From NCBI GenBank assembly GCA_014607495.2, contig CP053153.1:9486001-9550000 (forward strand): a stretch of DNA of 64,000 nucleotides. Reading direction: 5' to 3'. The position numbers and the translations under genes were made by a program. Position 1 is the stretch's first letter. The number at the start of each line of letters is the position of its first letter. Of this stretch, positions 36,903 to 47,930 are shown piece after piece. The notes under the pieces are model-generated. The model ran no database searches and was not told where the DNA came from. It saw only the letters and a list, made by a program, of their open reading frames with translations. The stretch is from Carposina sasakii. Taxonomy: Eukaryota; Arthropoda; Insecta; Lepidoptera; Carposinidae.

Positions 36903-37812
36903 AACCGACTTCAAAAAGAGAGGTTATCAATTCGTCTGTATGTTTTTTAAAATATTTTTTATGTGTGTTACCTCAGAACTCCGTCATTTATGAACCGATT
37001 TCAATTTTTTTTTATAGTTGGTCATGGTATACTTCCAGGTTGGTCCCATATTCACCACATCAGGATCTGATGATGGGATCTTGGAGAAATCGAGGGCAAT
37101 CCTCGAATATTGTAGGCACATGTAGTCTGTTTTTACACTTTTACTGAGAGTTTTAGTCACCTACATATAAAACATAACATCTGAAGATGGAATCTCTAAG
37201 GAATCTAGGGATATCCTCAAAAATAATAGGCACGAGTAGTCCGTTTTTAGATTTTTATAGAGAATTTTGGTCAACTACACGTAATATAAAGGAAACGAGG
37301 GTCTGATGATGGAGCCGCCGAAAAACAGATAGTGGAACTTTTTAGTAACAAAATCCCCCTATGGCAGGGGAAGCCTACGTCCAGTAGTGGACTGCAATAG
37401 GCTTATGAAGATGAAGATAATTGTGTTAAGTCGTGTAATTATATGTTGCGTTAAGCCGTGTCCGAAGTAAGATGGTTATAGAGGAAGAGGTAGACATGAG
37501 AATAACGAGATGACGGATAATAGGGATGACTGAAAGAAGAGTACCTACCTACATATTGCACCGACCCCAAATGATTGGGAACAGGGCGGGAAGAAGAAGT
37601 GTAATTATATGTTGCTTATATATTGTCAGACGTAAAGTTTCGAAGCCTAGTCATTTCTCTCTTTTGTCGTGTGGCCTATTTAATAATTTGCTGGCATATA
37701 AATCTGACAATATTATGCCTTCTAAACGTCGTACACGGCTTAACGCAATATATATTTTCCCTTTAGTAAAATTTTAGTTTAGTAAGCTCGAGTTTTGGGA
37801 GGAAGTCGGTTT
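36903..37812 (+). mobile_element. 0.9-kb non-autonomous element with ACCGACTTC ends, copy 2
   Basis: Bounded by inverted ends AACCGACTTC (left) and GAAGTCGGTT (right). It matches 4054-5167 in opposite orientation along its whole length. It carries an internal RTE-type tail (about 37345-37412, GGAAGCCTACGTCCAGTAGT). No transposase is encoded. It interrupts the envelope region of the BEL/Pao element, so it moved after that element arrived. This copy lacks the Helitron found in copy 1 and so shows the empty site. Confidence 0.8.
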
Positions 37813-37814
37813 TT

Positions 37815-38464
37815 CGTTTTAAAAAAATTTTCTTTGATAACTTGCATGTCAGCTAACTTGTCAAAGTATAATGAGTTGTTATTATTGATTTGCGTAATAT
37901 TAAACGGATGTTGTCTTGTTGATGGGATGATCGACATAATAAGGAGACATGTTGTGATAAAAAAGCTCTTGAAATCCACCTTTCGAGGCTTGAATCTTGC
38001 AGGTTTCTCCTCTGGTTTAGTATTGATATTATCATTATTTTTAGATGGTGATATGTTATCGTTATCTTCTTGTGTCGGCAAGAGGATAAGTTTGCTAATT
38101 GGTCGCTTCATCATACTATTTTTACTTTTAAGCGATACAACTCTTACATGCCCGTCTCGGCCAGGGTGTAACTCACATACTCGCGCTAATGCCCATTTGC
38201 CTGGAGGCATGTTTTCTTCTTTGATAATTACAATGTCATCTCCTTGAATGTCTTTTGTGGGTCTCTCCACTTAGATCTTATTTGTAGTTGTTGTAAATAT
38301 TCTGAAGACCATCGCTTCCATATTTGTTTGTTCATTGCTTGCACCGTATGCCATCTTGATGATAAATGAGTGATATCAGGATCTGTATGAGGTCTTGAAA
38401 TAATTGGTTTCCCAACCAAGAAGTGTCCAGGTGTGAGGCAATCATCATCGGGATTCTCAGTCAT
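37815..38464 (-). pseudogene. BEL/Pao integrase C-terminal domain running into envelope start
   Basis: Two overlapping stretches. 38228-38464 has LTPGHFLVGKP, the usual motif after the integrase core. 37779-38270 begins with the DUF5641-like domain (GDDIVIIKEENMPPGKWALA, then GHVRVVSLKS) that ends BEL/Pao Pol. It then continues without a stop into a basic linker and a hydrophobic stretch (SFFITTCLLIMSIIP) like a signal peptide, followed by an N-glycosylation-like NIT. The frame ends in the transposon inserted at 37812. Pol and envelope-like parts are fused in one frame here, or separated only by a lost splice or stop. Confidence 0.7.
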
Positions 38465-38503
38465 GGAGCAAAGTGGGCGAGAATTCCAACATGCTTCAAT
38501 TTG

Positions 38504-39352
38504 TTATAATAATGTTGTCAGATCTTCATATGTTAATTTCTGTTCTCCCATCACCCTTTTTAAATGATATTTTAGGCTCTTTACCGCTGCTTCCCATAGG
38601 CCTCCTGCAGACGGCCATGCAGGTGCATTAAAATGCCAAGTTATTCCCAACTCACTTAAGTTGTTAATAATGTCGCTGTTGATCGTGTTGATTATCTCCT
38701 TGTACTCCTTTTTCAGGAAGCGATACGCGCCAACAAAGTTAGTCCCGTTATCGCTGTATACATTTTTTGGTGTTCCGCGCCGGGAACATAATCTTCTAAA
38801 TGCAGCAAGGAATGCGTCTGTGCTAAGGTCCGAAACAAGTTCTAAATGCGCAGCCTTTGTGACGAGGCACTCAAAGACAGCAACGTAACCTTTGCTTGTA
38901 CTAACTCCTCTACCTTTATTCATCTTAATATCCATGTGGCCCGTGAAATCTACTCCTGTGTTAGTGAAAGGAGGCGCCGGTGTCACTCGGGGCTTAGGTA
39001 GATCCGCCATGATTTGCTGTCCAACTTCTTGTCTGAATCGCCTGCACTTTACGCAGTTTCTCAGTTGTTTCTTCACCACTCGTATACCGCTAACGATCCA
39101 GTACGTGTCTCGTATATATGATAAAGTGAGTTTCGGACCGCCGTGCAGTGTGATTTTATGTACTTGATCGATGATTAGCTGAGTCAAGCGACTTGAGGCA
39201 GATATAATGATGGGATGTTTAGATGAGTATCGCAAGTTTGCGTTATCGATGCGGCCCCCAACTCTTAATATGCCATCTTCATCTAAGAATGGGTGAAGGC
39301 CTGATAGTTTACTGCTTGGTTTAACATAACCCTTTCTTTTTAAACTTGACAT
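38504..39352 (-). pseudogene. BEL/Pao integrase
   Basis: A 282-residue open stretch, the best kept part of the element. Order: HPFLDEDGILRVGGRI (the usual BEL/Pao lead-in), an HHCC zinc module (HKITLHGG then CVKCRRFRQ), then a D,D,E core: GVDFTGH, YSDNGTNF and GLWEAAVKS. All three catalytic acids are present. The frame stops after LTYEDLTTLL, where a live element would continue into the C-terminal domain. The enzyme would insert reverse-transcribed DNA in the nucleus. Confidence 0.9.
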
Positions 39353-39548
39353 GTCTTCGTCAAATTCAATACTTTGTGTAGCTTGATAATTAGCTGATGT
39401 GCATTTTTCAACTCAGTTGGCGACAATATAGTTTGATATGACGTATTACTATTGTTTGTCTTGTTCCGTAACTGGGTTATAAAGCGTAGTGCCCAAGCGA
39501 TTGTTTTTGTTATGCGGGTGATAGAGCTCATTTTATTTAATTATTTAA

Positions 39549-39973
39549 TTATAATCGACCCAGAGTGTGATGTAATGTGATGATGTGATGTGACTGTAAG
39601 GCTGCGTGCACATTATGTGTTTTCTTCCTTTCAATATTTGGCTCTTCATATATCGTGTTGGACGTAGGTTTCAAAATACATTTGGGACCTTCCCACCATA
39701 TACTATTATTTGTTAAGTTCGTGGCTGTCATGCCTCTGGAGCACAGTCTGCTGCATTTTCCTCCGACTTTACATGATGCCAACATGAAGCTGGGATAACT
39801 TCTGTGATTTCTCTAACTCTACTTGCGACGAACTGTTTCCATCTCGATTGGTCTCCATTTATCCAACCGAGCACAATTATAGAGTCAGTCCATCCATGTA
39901 TGGTGATATCAGTTGATGATAATACCTCTAGTACATTCTTCATGAGTCTTGATACTGCTCCCAGAAGTTCCAA
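39549..39973 (-). pseudogene. BEL/Pao RNase H region, frameshifted
   Basis: Two overlapping open stretches, 39728-39973 and 39549-39785, in different frames. The first reads MELLGAVSRL, then WTDSIIVLGWI, then WHHVKSEENAAD. In BEL/Pao proteins the Trp-Thr-Asp-Ser box and the H-V-x-S-x-x-N-x-A-D box flank the RNase H active site. The second frame (WWEGPKC) matches the usual G-P-x-W-L region downstream. The part between 39985 and 40310 is too broken to assign. Confidence 0.7.
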
Positions 39974-40310
39974 TCTTGGTAATGATATTTACTTTTTTGG
40001 TGGTGCTACCTTGGTTTTCGCAGTCACCAGCTTCGATGTATATTCACCTTTATAATTTTTTGCAACTAGTTTCCTAGTTGATTGAGCACGCATATGCTTT
40101 CTCGGATGAGTCACAAAAGCCATGTAGTTGAACTGACTCATTTATCTGACCCACATAACGAGGTATTTGAAATTTATCTATAGTTTTCAAATCCTTTCTT
40201 AATTGTAACCATTCGTTTTGCATTGATATTGGTAATGAGTCATCCCATGATAATTCTAATAGCCATGTCCTTTGAAATAAGAGCTTTCCTCGTATTGGTA
40301 GTGGGGATAA

Positions 40311-40877
40311 TCATCCGCGAGGATCATAAATCTTTGATATTTCTGATAAGAGTTGTCTTTTTGTTATGATCTGGATATTATTTCCAGCTAGTTTACATTG
40401 ATAAGTAAACATGTCAGTTGCAGGGTTCCATCTTAGTCCCATTGTTTTTAAGGTTTCAGTGTCTTTGAATTTGTAAGTCGAACTTAGTTGTTCAGGTGAT
40501 AAGTGTTTAATGAGTTCTGGCTCATTACTGGACCATTGCCGGAGGTTCATTCCTGCTGCTTGTAAGACCTGGATTAATTCTTGTTGTAAGCATCTCGCTT
40601 CTTCTATATTTTTATGACCACACATTAAATCCTCCATGTAGAATGCTGTTTCTAATGCGTGTGCTGCGAGCTTAAATTGTGTGTTATTATCCTTAGCTAT
40701 TTGCTTGAGTGTGCGCATTGCTAAGAATGGTGCGGCCTTATTACCGTAGGTCACGGTCGTAAGGTGATTTTCTTGTAGCATGTTACGTGGCGAGTCTCTC
40801 CACATGATTCTTTGAAGTGGTTGATCAGATTGTCTAGTGATAATTTGACGGAACATCTTCTCAATATCAGCCGTCAT
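40311..40877 (-). pseudogene. BEL/Pao reverse-transcriptase fragment with altered catalytic box
   Basis: A 188-residue stretch covering the palm and thumb. Seen: ADIEKMFRQI (catalytic Asp of motif A), VTYGNKAAPFLAMRTL (BEL/Pao-type motif B), and FYMEDLMCG where the family normally has Y-V-D-D. The first Asp of the catalytic pair is Glu here, so the enzyme would probably be inactive. The frame ends ISKIYDPRG, which normally continues into the connection region; a TGA follows. Confidence 0.85.
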
Positions 40878-41105
40878 TACGTATTTGTATATGCGCCATT
40901 TTAAGATAAGTGATTGCAGGTCTTGTTATAGATTAGGTCCGCTTTCCATAAGGTCATTAAGGCTGCGACCAGACGACGTCTTTGAGGCTGCGTTGAATAC
41001 CACTTGTAGTTCAGTCGTCGTTGAGTCGGGTTTGATAACTCCATGATGTGGTAGGTAATATCTAGTCATGCCTACTCCTTCGGTGACCTTGCGCATGTGA
41101 CCTAG

Positions 41106-41720
41106 TTATTGATATTCATTCATGAACTTTCTGTATCTGTCCGATAATTGTTGATTTTTTGCTATTTTTCGCTCAAGTTGTGTAAGTTGACCGATAGCCT
41201 TTGATTTTGATAATCCCAGGTGTGGTTTGAAGTTTGGTATCATTGGAATGGCTACCTCATATCTGCCATTGTCTAAGCGTCTTGTAGTAGCTTGATAAAG
41301 CTCCTCACAATATTGATCTTGTTCTGTCATGATTGAAGTACAACTCGGTTTTTGAATGTCTTCAACTTCCCAATATTTCGATAAGTCGTCGACTCGATTG
41401 ATAACAACGTTGCAGTTAAAGGTCTTTACGTTGCCTGATAAGATCCAGCCCAGTCTCGTTTGTTGAGCTATAGGTGCGCGTGGAGGACCCCTTATAAGCC
41501 CTTCCATGATAATCTCCGAGTAAACACTTGCGTCTAGTAATAAGTCGATAGTTTTGGAGATGTTGTAGTCTGGATCAGCTAGATCGATATGTACAATATG
41601 CGGCCATGTTCTCTTCTTAAATGATGTATTGGGCAGGTTATTAATAACTCGAGGTATAACTAACGCCTGAGTGGTAAATTGATATTTTTTATGAATTGAT
41701 TGACACTCTAATGTGACCAT
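41106..41720 (-). pseudogene. BEL/Pao pol: protease (A17) to reverse-transcriptase start
   Basis: A 204-residue open stretch. It holds IIMEGLIRGPPRAPIAQQT followed by LGWILSGNV. Known: a peptide of the form G-x-x-P-x-A-x-x-T-x-LGW-x-L-x-G is the typical junction after the BEL/Pao aspartic protease (peptidase A17 region). The protease active-site part upstream is missing or too changed to see. The frame ends at a stop near 41106, before the palm of the reverse transcriptase, so the polyprotein is broken here. Confidence 0.8.
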
Positions 41721-41742
41721 GCCTTTACTTTGTTTAGAGCTT

Positions 41743-41802
41743 GGCCCTATTCCGGAAACTGAGGCGTGATATCGCTCGCGCCTCGGTTTCCGGAATAGGC
41801 CC
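41743..41802. repeat. 24-bp inverted repeat at the BEL/Pao 5' junction
   Basis: GGCCCTATTCCGGAAACTGA at 41743 pairs with 41779-41802 (CGCCTCGGTTTCCGGAATAG...) over 24 bp with two mismatches and a 12-base loop. It sits exactly between the start of the pol remnant and the duplicated envelope end. It may be a small foldback element. Confidence 0.8.
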
Positions 41803-41812
41803 CATATACGAT

Positions 41813-41890
41813 TTTTAACATAATAACATAAGCTCTACTTTTACTATAAATATCTTGTCTGAAAATCGTCTATGCCATTATCTTCTACTC
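41813..41890 (-). repeat. Second copy of the envelope 3' end
   Basis: About 75 bp here match 35858-35935, the end of the envelope-like frame and about 30 bp beyond its stop. On the - strand both copies read GIDDFQTRYL then stop. There is one base change and a small indel before similarity fades near the TATAATATGA. This copy lies upstream of pol, so it belongs to a second element or a rearranged one. Confidence 0.8.
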
Positions 41891-43478
41891 GTATAATATG
41901 AATCGCTGATTGTGTTGCGCGTTGTAAGTGCGAATCTTTTTTTTTTTCTTCTTTTCTTCATTTTTTAAATTCTTTTTTTAGATTATTCCTTGAAGTACGA
42001 GGATGGTTCGTACGGAGAGAGAAATTTAAAAAAATGCTATTTCCTATATATATAATTATGCCATTTCTTATAACGACGTAGTTTTCAGTTGGTCAGTTAT
42101 CAAAGAGATTATCTACTTCGAACAAACATTAAAACTTACAAACTTTACTTTATTGCAATGTTAGTAGGATAAATAAGGCGTGCGGCAAAGTTTGAGTACC
42201 TCTGAGCATGTCATTTACATATCAGGTACCTATCAGGTACATACCAGGTATGTTGTTTTTGAATTCCGTTTGAGAGCTATACCTTTAGGTAATGGAGTAA
42301 AATACTAAAACTCTTTTAATGTGTTAATGGATTGAACAAAATAAACATATAGAAGAATTGATAACTTCTCTTTTTATAGGTCGGTTAAAAACGACACTAC
42401 TATCTTTTGCTGTTTTTTTTTTAAGTTTAATTTCCTTATGGCTCACAATGATCCTTTTTGAAATTTATTGCAACTAACTACACCCTCTGTTAAAACTTTT
42501 GCTATGTTACATCTAAAATAGGTAATATACTCCTTATGCCAATGACGTAAGATTCGCTCTACGAGCAATGAAATTGAAGATTATTTCAAATGTGAAAAGT
42601 AAGTATATGGTATCTTTGATGTAAAATCTCTTTGTGATGTAGCACTCTACCTGATTGCAGACTATATAACCACAGTCTGTTAACACAGCTGTGAAAAGTT
42701 ACTATAGAGACTTAACGCCTATTTTGATAAATAGATCCAGGCAAATTCGACGATAGATAACTCTTTTGATACACTATAGACATAGATGTTTACACGGATG
42801 TGGTGGACGGAAGTAGGCCTCCTTGAAGGCATACTTACCATGGTAGGCAGGCGGGTGGTGACCGCAGTTTGATTTTTGGACTATGTTGTCAGCACGGTAG
42901 GCGCTGCTGTCCACCTCCCGAAAATGCTTAACTGCCTCGTAAGATACCCACGAACAGACATGGTGTGATACAATTCTACTCTGCCAGCACCACGCGGCTA
43001 ATGTGTTCATGCAGAGCCACGGATCAGCTCAGGACCGTTTATCAAATAGTTTGCAAAGAATGTACCTACATATTAGGTATGTTTCTAAATGTTATGTACC
43101 ATTGCATAATCGTTAACAGAAATTATGTACCTCATTATACTGCATTCAAGCGTAAAGTTGCAGTATGCTACACTTTTCTCGGGCAATACAAACGTCGTTA
43201 GTAGTTTCAAATGCAGTCACTGTAATAAATCCACTGAAGCATAGAAGAGAAGGCAGATAAAAATAGATCACTTAATGCTTATTGATAGCAGCCTAGGAGA
43301 CTGACTGATTTTCTTCGACTACTTGCGTTTTATGGTACTTATAGTTTTTATATAAAATTATCAGCTATTAAGCATTACTACGAGTACATATCGTTACTGG
43401 TAATCGTAGTCACATTCGAGTCAAGTTAATACAACATCCATTTCTGTTCCTATTAGAAACGTTATGGCAAAATTTAAA
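41891..43478. other. Intronic DNA, nothing but repeat pieces
   Basis: 42352-42394 (ATTGATAACTTCTCTTTTTA then GGTCGGTTAAAAA) is a stub of the ACCGACTTC element. 42783-43003 is an RTE-type piece. The rest shows nothing I can name. Confidence 0.5.
42783..43003 (-). mobile_element. RTE-type repeat, body part
   Basis: GTAGGCCTCCTTGAAGGCAT, GGTGGTGACCGCAGTTTGAT, CTATGTTGTCAGCACGGTAG and GCCAGCACCACGCGG. Complement of the body of 22985-23270; the (ATG)n tail is missing. Confidence 0.65.
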
Positions 43479-43712
43479 TCCTACTAATAATAAACGCGAA
43501 AGTTTGTGAGTATAGATGGATGGACGTTTGTTACTCTTTCACGTAAAAACGGCTGGAGCTATTTTAATAAAATTTGGTATGGAGTTAGCTGACACCCGGG
43601 ATTAAAACATAGTTTACTTTTAATCCCTGGAAAATATTTTTATCCCGGATAATTTCGACATTTTGTTTTTTTTTCTACAATCCACGCGGACGAAGTCGCG
43701 GGCGTCCACTAG
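43479..43712 (+). mobile_element. Short non-autonomous Helitron
   Basis: Starts TCCTACTAATAATAAACGCG after an A, ends with the hairpin ACGCGGACGAAGTCGCGGGC and then GTCCACTAG before T. The best kept Helitron 3' end in the window. No coding sequence. Confidence 0.85.
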
Positions 43713-44653
43713 TTCATAATATGGCATAGAAAACATACATAATTACTTAAGTAATTGTATATGAAATTTCATAAAAACATGATTAATATTTCAAAAGTCA
43801 GTCCTTTACCGCTTCACGATGTTCGCAAATCTTGTAGCTTGTAAATAATTCAAAGAGGATTTCCGAGTGCAGACATAAATAATGCATTTCTCAGAGAATC
43901 CCAGAGACTGTGTCAAAACGTTTGTTTATATTCTGTTTACATACGCCGCGATTCCAGCTTACCAGAATCGCTTCATGTTCTGGAAGAAAGACATTAGTTT
44001 TTGCAGCAGGCATCATTGCCCGTTTTACGACAACCGGAAATATTTAAAAAGATACATATAGATAGTTTTGGTACATAAGTAATATCTAGATCTGAATTTG
44101 TGCATTTATTACACATGACTGGTTCGACGCCATTAGGTATGTGTTTCATCAACCGAAGGTGATTACATTTCCATCGGATTGACGTAATCGTAATTAAGAC
44201 ATTGTTTTGTCTATACTTAAAGTCCGATGTGATTATCTAAAAATTAATTATATTCACTACAATGGTCAGTTTGGTACTTTTTGACGTGAAACGTCTTTAA
44301 AATCGCGCCGAAACATACGGGTACCAGGTTTAAAAACTGGACCGTAACGAAAAGGTCTATATCATCGTACCTTAATAATTAAAAAACTATTAGTCTTAGA
44401 AACAAAAATGTGGTGTAAATATTTCACTTATATAGTCAGCTCGCTGTTATGACATTGAGTTCGTGTCGGGGTCAAGCGGGGCGGCGGGGGAGGGATACTG
44501 CGATAACTGTGCGAAACCGGCGCTCACGCTTGTTTCTATTCATGTAACTCGTGACTCCGACTTTATAGCGTGGTGATTCTTTCGTGTGTTTGTCAAGTTT
44601 ATTTGAACCGATTGATTTATACAAAAATAAGTGTAATTTGGACAGTATTTATA

Positions 44654-44861
44654 TCTATACTAATAATATTATAAAGCTGAAGAGTTTGTTTGTTTGTTTG
44701 TTTGAACGCGCTAATCTCAGGAACTACTGGTCTGATTTGAAAAATTCTTTCAGTGTTAGATAGCCCATTTACCAAGGAAGGCTACAGTCTATACAACAAC
44801 CTGCCCGGCTTCGCACGGGTACAACGCCCCCTCACGCGGACGAAGTCGTGGGCGGCTGCTA
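44654..44861 (+). mobile_element. Short non-autonomous Helitron inside tandem unit 1
   Basis: Same family as 4718-4931: TCTATACTAATAATATT start and GGGCGGCTGCTA end. The final G of CTAG is missing and the hairpin is weakened, as in the copy at 45448. Confidence 0.75.
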
Positions 44862-45447
44862 TTTAAAATAACCAGAAAGTGACAATAAATATATAAACAT
44901 TTGCTATGTATTTTATGTTTCTATTACGTACCTGTTCTTTTTTTTATTAAAATACTTAAAACAGCGTCCATCTTGTTTTCATTTCAATCTTTTACTTTAA
45001 AAGCGATTCGCTAACATAGACGTTTCACGTTAAAACCAACGGCCGTGTGCCCCGACACAGCCCAACCCGCTTTTTGACGTGAAACGTCTTTAAAATCGCG
45101 CCGAAACATACGGGTACCAGGTTTAAAAACTGGACCGTAACGAAAAGGTCTATATCATCGTACCTTAATAATTAAAAAACTATTAGTCTTAGAAACAAAA
45201 ATGTGGTGTAAATATTTCACTTATATAGTCAGCTCGCTGTTATGACATTGAGTTCGTGTCGGGGTCAAGCGGGGCGGCGGGGGAGGGATACTGCGATAAC
45301 TGTGCGAAACCGGCGCTCACGCTTGTTTCTATTCAGTGTAACTCGTGACTCCGACTTTATAGCGTGGTGATTCTTTCGTGTGTTTGTCAAGTTTATTTGA
45401 ACCGATTGATTTATACAAAAATAAGTGTAATTTGGACAGTATTTATA

Positions 45448-45652
45448 TCTATACTAATATTATAAAGCTGAAGAGTTTGTTTGTTTGTTTGTTTGAACGC
45501 GCTAATCTCAGGAACTACTGGTCTTATTTGAAAAATTCTTTCAGTGTTAGATAGCCCATTTACCAAGGAAGGCTACAGTCTATACAATAACCTGCCCGGC
45601 TTCGCACGGGTACAACGCCCCCTCACGCGGACGAAGTCGTGGGCGGCTGCTA
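45448..45652 (+). mobile_element. Short non-autonomous Helitron inside tandem unit 2
   Basis: Nearly identical to 44654-44861 and at the same place in the neighbouring repeat unit. Differences include a 3-bp deletion near the start and two base changes. It was copied by the tandem duplication, not by a new insertion. Confidence 0.75.
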
Positions 45653-45957
45653 TTTAAAATAACCAGAAAGTGACAATAAATATATAAACATTTGCTATGT
45701 ATTTTATGTTTCTATTACGTACCTGTTCTTTTTTTAATAAAATACTTAAAACAGCGTCCATCTTGTTTTCATTTCAATCTTTTACTTTAAAAGCGATTCG
45801 CTAACATAGACGTTTCACGTTAAAACCAACGGCCGTGTGCCCCGACACAGCCCCACCCGCTTTTTTGTCTAAATCTTGATCAAGATAGATAAATAGCATC
45901 AACTCTATCTTTCACATAGGCTATCTTATCATTGGAAAAACCAGAATGAGTAGGTAA

Positions 45958-46147
45958 TCGTACTGATATTATAAACGCGAAAGTTTGTGAGGATGTATGT
46001 AAAACTACTAAATGGATTTTAATGAAACTTCACAACAACACAACAACATATCAGAATAACACATAGGCTACTTTTTATCTTTGGAAATTTTTTTATCCTA
46101 GACAATTTCGTCATTTTTTTTTTCCACAATTCACGGGCGTCCACTAG
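45958..46147 (+). mobile_element. Short non-autonomous Helitron, hairpin deleted
   Basis: Starts TCGTACTGATATTATAAACG and ends ACGGGCGTCCACTAG before T. The left arm of the 3' hairpin (the GCGGACGAAGTC part) is missing, so this copy could not end transposition normally. Confidence 0.75.
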
Positions 46148-47117
46148 TATTTAATAATTAAGAAACAAAATGTTTAAACTCGTAAGATTAAACCGTACTT
46201 ACACATTAGCATGCCAACAGGTGCAACGTAAATAAAGTCTACAAAACAATAAATAATATTTGGTTATGTAGTTGACTACTAATTTTGTCTATGATTTGAC
46301 TTTATTTACTTTGCACACGTCACGGTCTTCTAGAATGAAAAAAACTTGACAATCTAAAAGGAGTTAACATTAACGATATGTGTTTGGAACTCATAACATA
46401 AAATCGCCCCGAAAAGCGCCTAGAAGCATCTGTAACTTTAGGTATTTTCTAGGTTTAGCTATATTTGATCCATTTCACATTACTGCAAGATCAATGAACC
46501 GACTTGTTTGGAAGACCAGCTCATAAGGCGTTTAGTATAGTTACGGTTACTAACACATTATGCAACAGTGTAGGACGTAGGTACACCTAGGTGGTAAATC
46601 CGAACAAAAACAGAAAGAAATAGTGCTTTTAGTGTCCGTCTGCTAGTTCAATAGATAAATGTATGAAGGAAATAGAATCGATTATTAAATAATTTCAGCC
46701 ATTTTTGTATAATCCTACGATGCATATAGGCTGATTTTTGTCGTACGGTTCCGAATAATAGTCACACAATAATAATTTAAAGTAATTTTAGGAAAGAGGT
46801 AAATAAACAAGCATTACTTTTATTCAGCACTTGCAAAAATATTAAGAATTAGTAGGTAGCTACCTGTCATGTTAAACTGTCGACATTTTCAAGAAACAAA
46901 GTTTTCCATATCGCTAATAAATAGCGTGTAAAGTTACAACCTCGTTACGAGTATACTTGATTTTTGACAGAAAAATATATGAAATTAAATCGAACGGTGT
47001 AAAACTTATTAGTACGGCCCTAAACATATACAAATAATTAATGCTGAACGTGCCTGTGAGATCTCCCTTATGATTCTGCAGTTCCATTTCGGGTACAAAG
47101 CCGCATCTATATGTATG

Positions 47118-47118
<1 letters not shown>

Positions 47119-47150
<32 letters not shown>
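47119..47150 (-). repeat. (ATT)n microsatellite tail of the LINE
   Basis: About ten AAT repeats on the + strand, directly before ACTTTATTTAATTTCC, the complement of the LINE 3' end with an AATAAAG box. Marks the 3' end of the element. Confidence 0.85.
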
Positions 47151-47426
47151 TTTATTTAATTTCCTCACACAATAACATTTAAGCATACATAAATACAGGC
47201 TTCAATAAGTTGTGCAAGGACTGGCGCCTGAAGTAGGCTAAAATAAGCCTGTAGTATAGGACGCCAGGCCCCCCACCAGAACACGGAAGAGTACTAGAAT
47301 ATGCTTACAACTTAAAATATTATAAAATTTCGGAGGTATATATATATAATTTAATTTGAAAATATTAATAATAGGATACAGAAACTCACAAACACACACA
47401 CATACACGGGAAAGTAATGAAATAGA

Positions 47427-47930
47427 TTAGGAAGGAATTAGAAATAATTTTTCTGTGTCGTCATAACTAAGTGTAAGAAGCCATTCGGTCACGGCTCTCC
47501 TGCACTCCACCACAGTCAGTCCGTGAATTCCAATCTTCGCATTAATTTTATTATAAAGGAAACCTCCAAGAAAGGAAAAGAACCTTTGCGTGAAGGTTCT
47601 TTTTGCGGCGAATGTACTGTAGATATAGTGGTTACGTCGTGCACTAATGGGAGTGAGGTTATTTGCCAAAGAATGCTGAAGGACAACGATTTTTAATATA
47701 AATATTTGCCGCACAGAGAGAACCCCACAGTGCTCGAAAAGGAGACTTGTAGCAGTTAGAAAAGGAAGCGAGTTACTTACCTTAAGTACTGCTCTTTGCG
47801 CAACTTCCAGCGGTTTCAGTGAGGTTTTTGGAGCCCCACCCCAAGCAGTAATACCATATGAGAGAGTGGATTGAACCAGAGCAAGATAAATTTGCTTACG
47901 CAGACGAAAACTGCAGACAGATTTGAGTCT
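47427..47930 (-). pseudogene. LINE ORF2 C-terminal part in shifted frame
   Basis: In the frame next to that of ORF2. The open reading from 47714 down ends LSYDDTEKLFLIPS. It has the usual C-terminal feel of CR1-like ORF2 (RRNHYIYSTFAAKRTFTQRF, then INAKIGIHGL). It shows that the LINE was complete before the frameshift. Confidence 0.7.

Larger units (their letters stand above)
35790..41740 (-). mobile_element. Decayed BEL/Pao retrotransposon with an envelope-like region
   Basis: Read on the - strand, broken frames appear in the order expected for BEL/Pao: protease/A17 region, reverse transcriptase, RNase H, integrase, then an envelope-like region. Frames are cut by stops and shifts at about 41100, 40300, 39550 and 38490. 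No gag is present. The 5' side ends at a hairpin (41743-41802) and I find no 5' LTR. On the 3' side a purine tract (complement of ACCCCCAGTT, 35791-35800) is followed by TGTCACCAG, which could be the start of a 3' LTR near 35790; without a second LTR this is inference. A 0.9-kb transposon (36903-37812) sits inside the envelope part. Confidence 0.85.
44277..45859. repeat. Tandem duplication of a 793-bp unit carrying a Helitron
   Basis: Unit 1 is 44277-45069, unit 2 is 45070-45859. Both begin CTTTTTGACGTGAAACGTC and end with CCGACACAGCCC then an ACCCG. Near each unit end is GACGTTTCACGTTAAAACC, an inverted match to the start, so the unit is probably a terminal-inverted-repeat element. The copies differ by only a few base changes and small indels and share the nested Helitron. 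The sequence after unit 2 repeats only CTTTTTT, then host DNA. Confidence 0.9.

Noticed and set aside
38661..39167. Open frames on the + strand across the BEL/Pao integrase
   Set aside because: They are the antisense of the integrase, which has clear zinc and D,D,E motifs.
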